A stretch of 9,183 nucleotides of DNA. Source: Deltaproteobacteria bacterium. Its GTDB lineage: Bacteria > Myxococcota_A > UBA9160 > PR03. Made by a program: the position numbers and the translations under genes. Under the pieces are notes generated by a model. It had not been told where the DNA came from, did no database searches, and was given only the letters and a program-made list of their open reading frames with translations. The stretch is from contig JAGSPS010000110.1 of the NCBI GenBank assembly GCA_018262315.1, positions 1 to 9,183 on the forward strand, read 5' to 3'. Below, one piece after another: positions 7,701 through 9,183 of the stretch; positions within the stretch are counted from its first letter, which is position 1, and the number at the start of each line of letters is the position of its first letter.

Positions 7701-9183
7701 CGGCGCACTCGCGGCGCAGGGCGACGTCGCCGGCGCACTCGCGCGCTACGACGAAGCGCTCGCGCTCGATGCGGCGCAGGGCGAAGCGCACGCCGGTCGC
7801 AGCGCGCTCTTCGAACGCCAGGGCGAGCTGGCGAAGGCCGCCGTCGCCTTCGCGGAATGGGCCCAGCACACGCCGCAGGACGCGTCGCGCGCGGATCGCT
7901 TCGTGCGCGCGGCGCGACTCGGACGGCTCGCAGCCGACGACGCGCTGGCCGTCGAAGCCTGGTTGTGCGCGGCGCTCGAGGCGCAACCGGCACACGCGAC
8001 CGCCTGGCTGGACCTCACCGAGTGGCTCGCCGAAGCGGGCCGCGACGAGGACGCCTTCCGTGCGGCGAGCGAAGGCGCCGCGTGCGTCGACGTTCCGCAG
8101 GTGACCGCCGCACTCGAACTTCGCCGCGCCCGCGAACTCGAAGCGCGCGGCGACGAGAGTTCCGCGTGCCGCTCCTATCAGCGCGCCGCGAAGCTCGACG
8201 CGGACGCCGTCGAAGCTGCTTTCTCCGCTGCGCGCCTGCTGCGCCGCGCCGGCGCCTGGTGCGAGGCGGCCGAGTGCCTGGGCGACTTCGCCGACCGACA
8301 CCGCGACGCCAGCGCGCGCGCCGAGTTGCTGATCGAGCGGGGCCGCCTGCTCGCGGGGCCGCTCGAAGACGTGCCGGGCGCCCTTTCCGCCTACCGCCGC
8401 GCCCGTGCACTCGCCCCCGATCGGCTCGACGTGCGCGAAGCGCTCGGCGCGCTGCTCGCGCAGCTGCCCGATTCGCGGGATGCTGCAAAGGAGGAACTCT
8501 GCGCGGTGTTGCGCGCCGAGTCGCTGAGTGTGACCGCGCTGCGGCGCCTGGCCCAACTCCTGCGCGCTTGCGGTCGGGAGCGAGAAGCCGCGGGCGGCAT
8601 GGCGCTGCTCCGCGCGCTCGGCGCGACGGCACCCGGCGAGCGATCCGCCGCGCCCGAGACGCTCGGCTTCGCGATCTCCGGTGAACGGCTCGCAGCTGCG
8701 AGCGACGAAGCGATGCGCGACGCGATCCTCACCGTCGCGGGCGACTGGGCGGAGGCGCTGCCCCACACGGAGGACGCGCCGGCGCGCAGCGATGCCCCCG
8801 ACGCGGCGATCGCGCACGTGCAGACGGCCTGGAAGGCCGCGCAGCGCGTCGTCGGAGGACCGGCGCTCGCGGCGCTCGCGCCCGAAACGTTCGCCCGCGG
8901 CGCCGAAGCTCTCGTCCGCACGGCGCTTGGAACCGCCTCGTCGCTGGCGGCGTCGCGGGACGCATTGGCGGTCGCCGAGCGCTTCAGCGGGCGCGCGATC
9001 CGGCGCCTGCGACGCGCGCTTGCCGCCATCGACGCCGCGACGCTGCAGCGCTTCGACTTCGACGCCTGGACGGCCGCGCTGCGCGGCCTCGCGCTGGCTT
9101 GCGCCGTGGACCGCTGTGACGGCGACCTGCGCGCCGCGCTGCTCTGTGCCCAGTCCGCGGAGTCGCCTGCCAGCACCTCGCTC
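1723..9183 (+). CDS. Giant cytoplasmic TPR solenoid protein, 2487 codons visible, stop beyond window
   Basis: Seen: one frame with no stop from GTG 1723 to the right edge. ATG 1777 (residue 19) is an alternative start, and repeat homology begins right there. There is no signal peptide or membrane segment, so it is probably cytoplasmic. Nearly the whole chain is amphipathic helical pairs with degenerate TPR consensus: small residues (A/G) at packing positions, Tyr/Phe/Trp before x-x-A-L, and Asp-Pro between repeats. Clear examples lie at residues 86-104, 435-453, 859-876, 930-948 and 2143-2160. The units follow a ~71-residue double-TPR period. Residues from about 2290 onward form a different, Asp/Trp-containing helical region. 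Only about seven Lys are present, with very many Ala, Arg, Glu and Leu. Known: TPR solenoids bind proteins or peptides and act as scaffolds; long versions are frequent in Myxococcota-like genomes, mostly uncharacterised. No kinase, protease, transferase or Walker motif was seen. A specific function cannot be assigned. Confidence 0.9.
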   Translation, partial: MTPNPTRPTDPAGPGNRRMLRERFEADPSDRAAFELLEEQLFLAGEWGELVPLYEAHHAASATNRAPAEQARLLFRMGQAIEEGLRDPARAAATYRSALELDPAFVPALRRLRGLCLATARFVESIDLALREARLAPHPEPAASLVEIGERALAAGDATAAIQSFERALDFRADEPRALAGLARGLESAGRLNEAVAAWERAATRRSGAARSDAIRALGALLAGPLADGERALQHFQRACDEEPGAAEWLEALFALLVKLERFEAAAALGARRLDCNTDPGQRVAIALETGRIHLDRLAAPAEARVWFERAAESSQDGTAHLALAEAAGRLGDAGDRAYHLERAMELGAEIPAWSDLGLGDPSDTAASLEAVRSAASERPDDANALEALAAALAESGRHAERIEVLERRAALPATEADERAELWLEIGEIHEHQLDDAHAAALAYRHALEADPERALGDGALETVLRRIDRLGELADALAPAIAAAAPPRRSALLCRLGAIDLERGDDTAAAERFALALRSDPNSARARSGLLRAAEAIGDDKTIFDLYAREATRCDLERLAELGREALRRSATSDDPDAAVLVVQRWAERAGTREAQEALVALFEESGRTEELVAALEQLDGALDGAERAANRRRLGYLHAAEGRLDDAIDAWREALRHDAGDLASLEALAEALVESHREGELLALCDALGDDVLLAPHVEVLRARALERAGRLSEAAARFRALRAAGAVDDESLAGLERTARALGDPASLSDALAGRAARAADPGVRERCLLERAELLDVELERGAEAAAAYAELADGAGDASIRAAATQRLDALLERSGHFAELCERLAARLESSAPLDAAALHERIAELAEARLGDPARARRHLEAGVALDPSRAAAWRRLASLCDEEAEAPALVAALEGELACAPSRERALALHLQIARIARTRFLDEARAEAQLRAALAIDPGHSEANALLAERLEAAARWTELAALLGARLEATPPAAPEERTALRLQLARVFVHHTEQPEQALAPLDAARAEMGAVAAIAEPLAQLLAQLGRNDELASLCAAAAERAAGPAEAADWWTRAGDACCRIPDDARAADCCRHALALNAGAETARRALIEILRRSGDAAELVAILEAEVQRSERDSASARVEIAELWELQGQPERACAHWVRAAEHAPDDASLRERALACALAVGRHEQAALLLRAAACDPRSRDRAALWRRCGELFAATRPDEAALAWDESLAIERAQPDLRRARRELLESLGRHGEALAELEVEIESASPAARAELAAHGADLAAQHQGASAAAPWLARLEAEALEDADLWIAIARLHRQAGSADAQERALARAAGLSADRANRAALHRERAALLETSPATRGRALAALEAARAQDPAHPDVLERLDRHYTETARFRDLLGVLEARMLVARGVMRGELQRRAACCAEALGELSVAAELWRGAVANLQSAPERRRALLSSAVDAQCRAQCVDAFVELAEEELPAATGARRVTLLRDLARSLRDALGQPARALVHLRALVADAASDARDRSELFATLRATRAHGELARQLAAHLRAHPDDAAGWRELAELREEPLFDPAGAAEAWRALAALEPHSRAALAGLRRSAERIGDAAEVARVLVCEIEIGAHEPAGLWRRLARVRLDELGDVAGAEHAFAAARAADPRDLASLRELARLAEAREDWNTAIERYAEEIVQLGDTDPARTHALWLRIADRAAGPAGDLSRAAEAFERADAIDSLGSAPLAAWAGVLRELGLEERWRTVFAAFCDHPDAKADARDHLALAQSLAEAGAFEEAARRLAPVFAREPENASAWALSARLREAAGDAEGATVAWTRAAEGSSGLEAARAWRLAAASWEASDPERALGLLGRAVETFPSFAPAQAALAIAAERTGRHDAAMRAASNALGGDALSAPLTREERLAAALAGTRSAYAMARWSSAWDLAGEVLALAPENADGSLARGVAAFHLGSPATCCRDLESWLATSPAESLRPRPLTVLAGALAAQGDVAGALARYDEALALDAAQGEAHAGRSALFERQGELAKAAVAFAEWAQHTPQDASRADRFVRAARLGRLAADDALAVEAWLCAALEAQPAHATAWLDLTEWLAEAGRDEDAFRAASEGAACVDVPQVTAALELRRARELEARGDESSACRSYQRAAKLDADAVEAAFSAARLLRRAGAWCEAAECLGDFADRHRDASARAELLIERGRLLAGPLEDVPGALSAYRRARALAPDRLDVREALGALLAQLPDSRDAAKEELCAVLRAESLSVTALRRLAQLLRACGREREAAGGMALLRALGATAPGERSAAPETLGFAISGERLAAASDEAMRDAILTVAGDWAEALPHTEDAPARSDAPDAAIAHVQTAWKAAQRVVGGPALAALAPETFARGAEALVRTALGTASSLAASRDALAVAERFSGRAIRRLRRALAAIDAATLQRFDFDAWTAALRGLALACAVDRCDGDLRAALLCAQSAESPASTSL
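1978..8577 (+). repeat. Protein-level tandem super-repeat: 31 units of about 71 residues (double TPR)
   Basis: A landmark resembling G-D-P-x-R-A, followed four residues later by Tyr/Trp/Phe or another hydrophobic residue and then x-x-A-L-x-x-D-P, recurs in register. By hand count the landmarks start at residues 86, 156, 227, 299, 360, 435, 506, 575, 645, 713, 785, 859, 931, 1005, 1076, 1145, 1214, 1283, 1356, 1427, 1501, 1570, 1640, 1714, 1784, 1853, 1929, 2000, 2072, 2143 and 2215. The mean spacing is 70.97 residues (about 213 bases). Between landmarks lies a second, more degenerate helix pair, often ending in a 'G-R-x-x-E-L-x-x-x-L-E' type segment. The units share little DNA identity, so this is an old repeat, not a recent expansion. 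Individual assignments such as 360, 1283 and 1929 are weak. Confidence 0.7.
8590..9183 (+). other. C-terminal non-canonical helical region of the TPR protein
   Basis: From about residue 2290 the 71-residue register stops. The region has a Thr/Pro/Asp-containing linker (about 2300-2360), a helix around AAQRVVGGPALAAL (2372-2385), and a segment near 2445-2474 with FDFDAWTAALRGLA followed by C-D-G-D-L-R-A-A-L. From memory, long TPR proteins of Myxococcota-type bacteria end in a module with a similar 'D-x-x-x-W-x-x-A-L-x-x-T-A-x-R-A' helix followed by a 'G-D-L' or 'D-D-L' turn. If that resemblance is right, the stop lies shortly past the right edge. No HExxH metalloprotease signature is visible. 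Confidence 0.4.

Noticed and set aside
7512..8684. Plus-strand frame of 390 codons and similar Arg-rich plus frames (1860-2360, 2466-3392, 5241-6716)
   Set aside because: They are off-frame readings of the TPR gene with Arg-dominated low-complexity products and no plausible start signals.
1723..9183. O-GlcNAc transferase, protease or kinase domain fused to the TPR array
   Set aside because: No glycosyltransferase, HExxH, Walker A or kinase motif is visible in the in-frame translation. A domain beyond the right edge cannot be excluded.

Overview
The window is very GC-rich DNA, above 70% by eye, with strong G/C third-position preference. It holds two long genes that diverge from one 164-bp intergenic region, and both run off the window. 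An NtrY-type sensor kinase next to a giant degenerate TPR protein, with near-exclusive use of Arg over Lys, suggests a high-GC Gram-negative of the former Deltaproteobacteria (Myxococcota, Desulfobacterota, Binatota or similar). That placement is inference from gene type and composition; no taxonomic marker gene is present.

Layout. Positions 1-1558 on the minus strand encode the first 519 residues of an NtrY-like membrane sensor histidine kinase: four predicted membrane helices, a periplasmic domain of about 185 residues, a HAMP domain and the start of a PAS domain. The catalytic HisKA and ATPase domains would lie beyond the left edge. Positions 1559-1722 are a divergent control region with a candidate kinase promoter and a small inverted repeat. 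Positions 1723-9183 on the plus strand are one uninterrupted reading frame of 2487 codons without a stop. It encodes an all-helical TPR protein with no signal peptide and no visible catalytic domain.

The TPR protein is the most interesting object here. Hand alignment of a weak 'GDPxRA' landmark and the 'Y-x-x-A-L-x-x-D-P' helix after it shows 31 successive units spaced about 71 residues apart (mean 70.97, most intervals 69-76, one of 61). This is a double-TPR super-repeat running almost the full length. The last ~200 residues break this pattern. They resemble, from memory, the C-terminal module of long TPR proteins in Myxococcota-type genomes, which would place the stop codon not far beyond the right edge.

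How the genes might work together is not shown by the sequence. Divergent promoters allow co-regulation, and a cytoplasmic TPR scaffold beside a membrane sensor kinase is compatible with a signalling or assembly role, but this is speculation. No RNA gene, CRISPR array, insertion sequence, attachment site or terminator was seen. The very long open frames antisense to both genes are judged to be GC-driven shadows.
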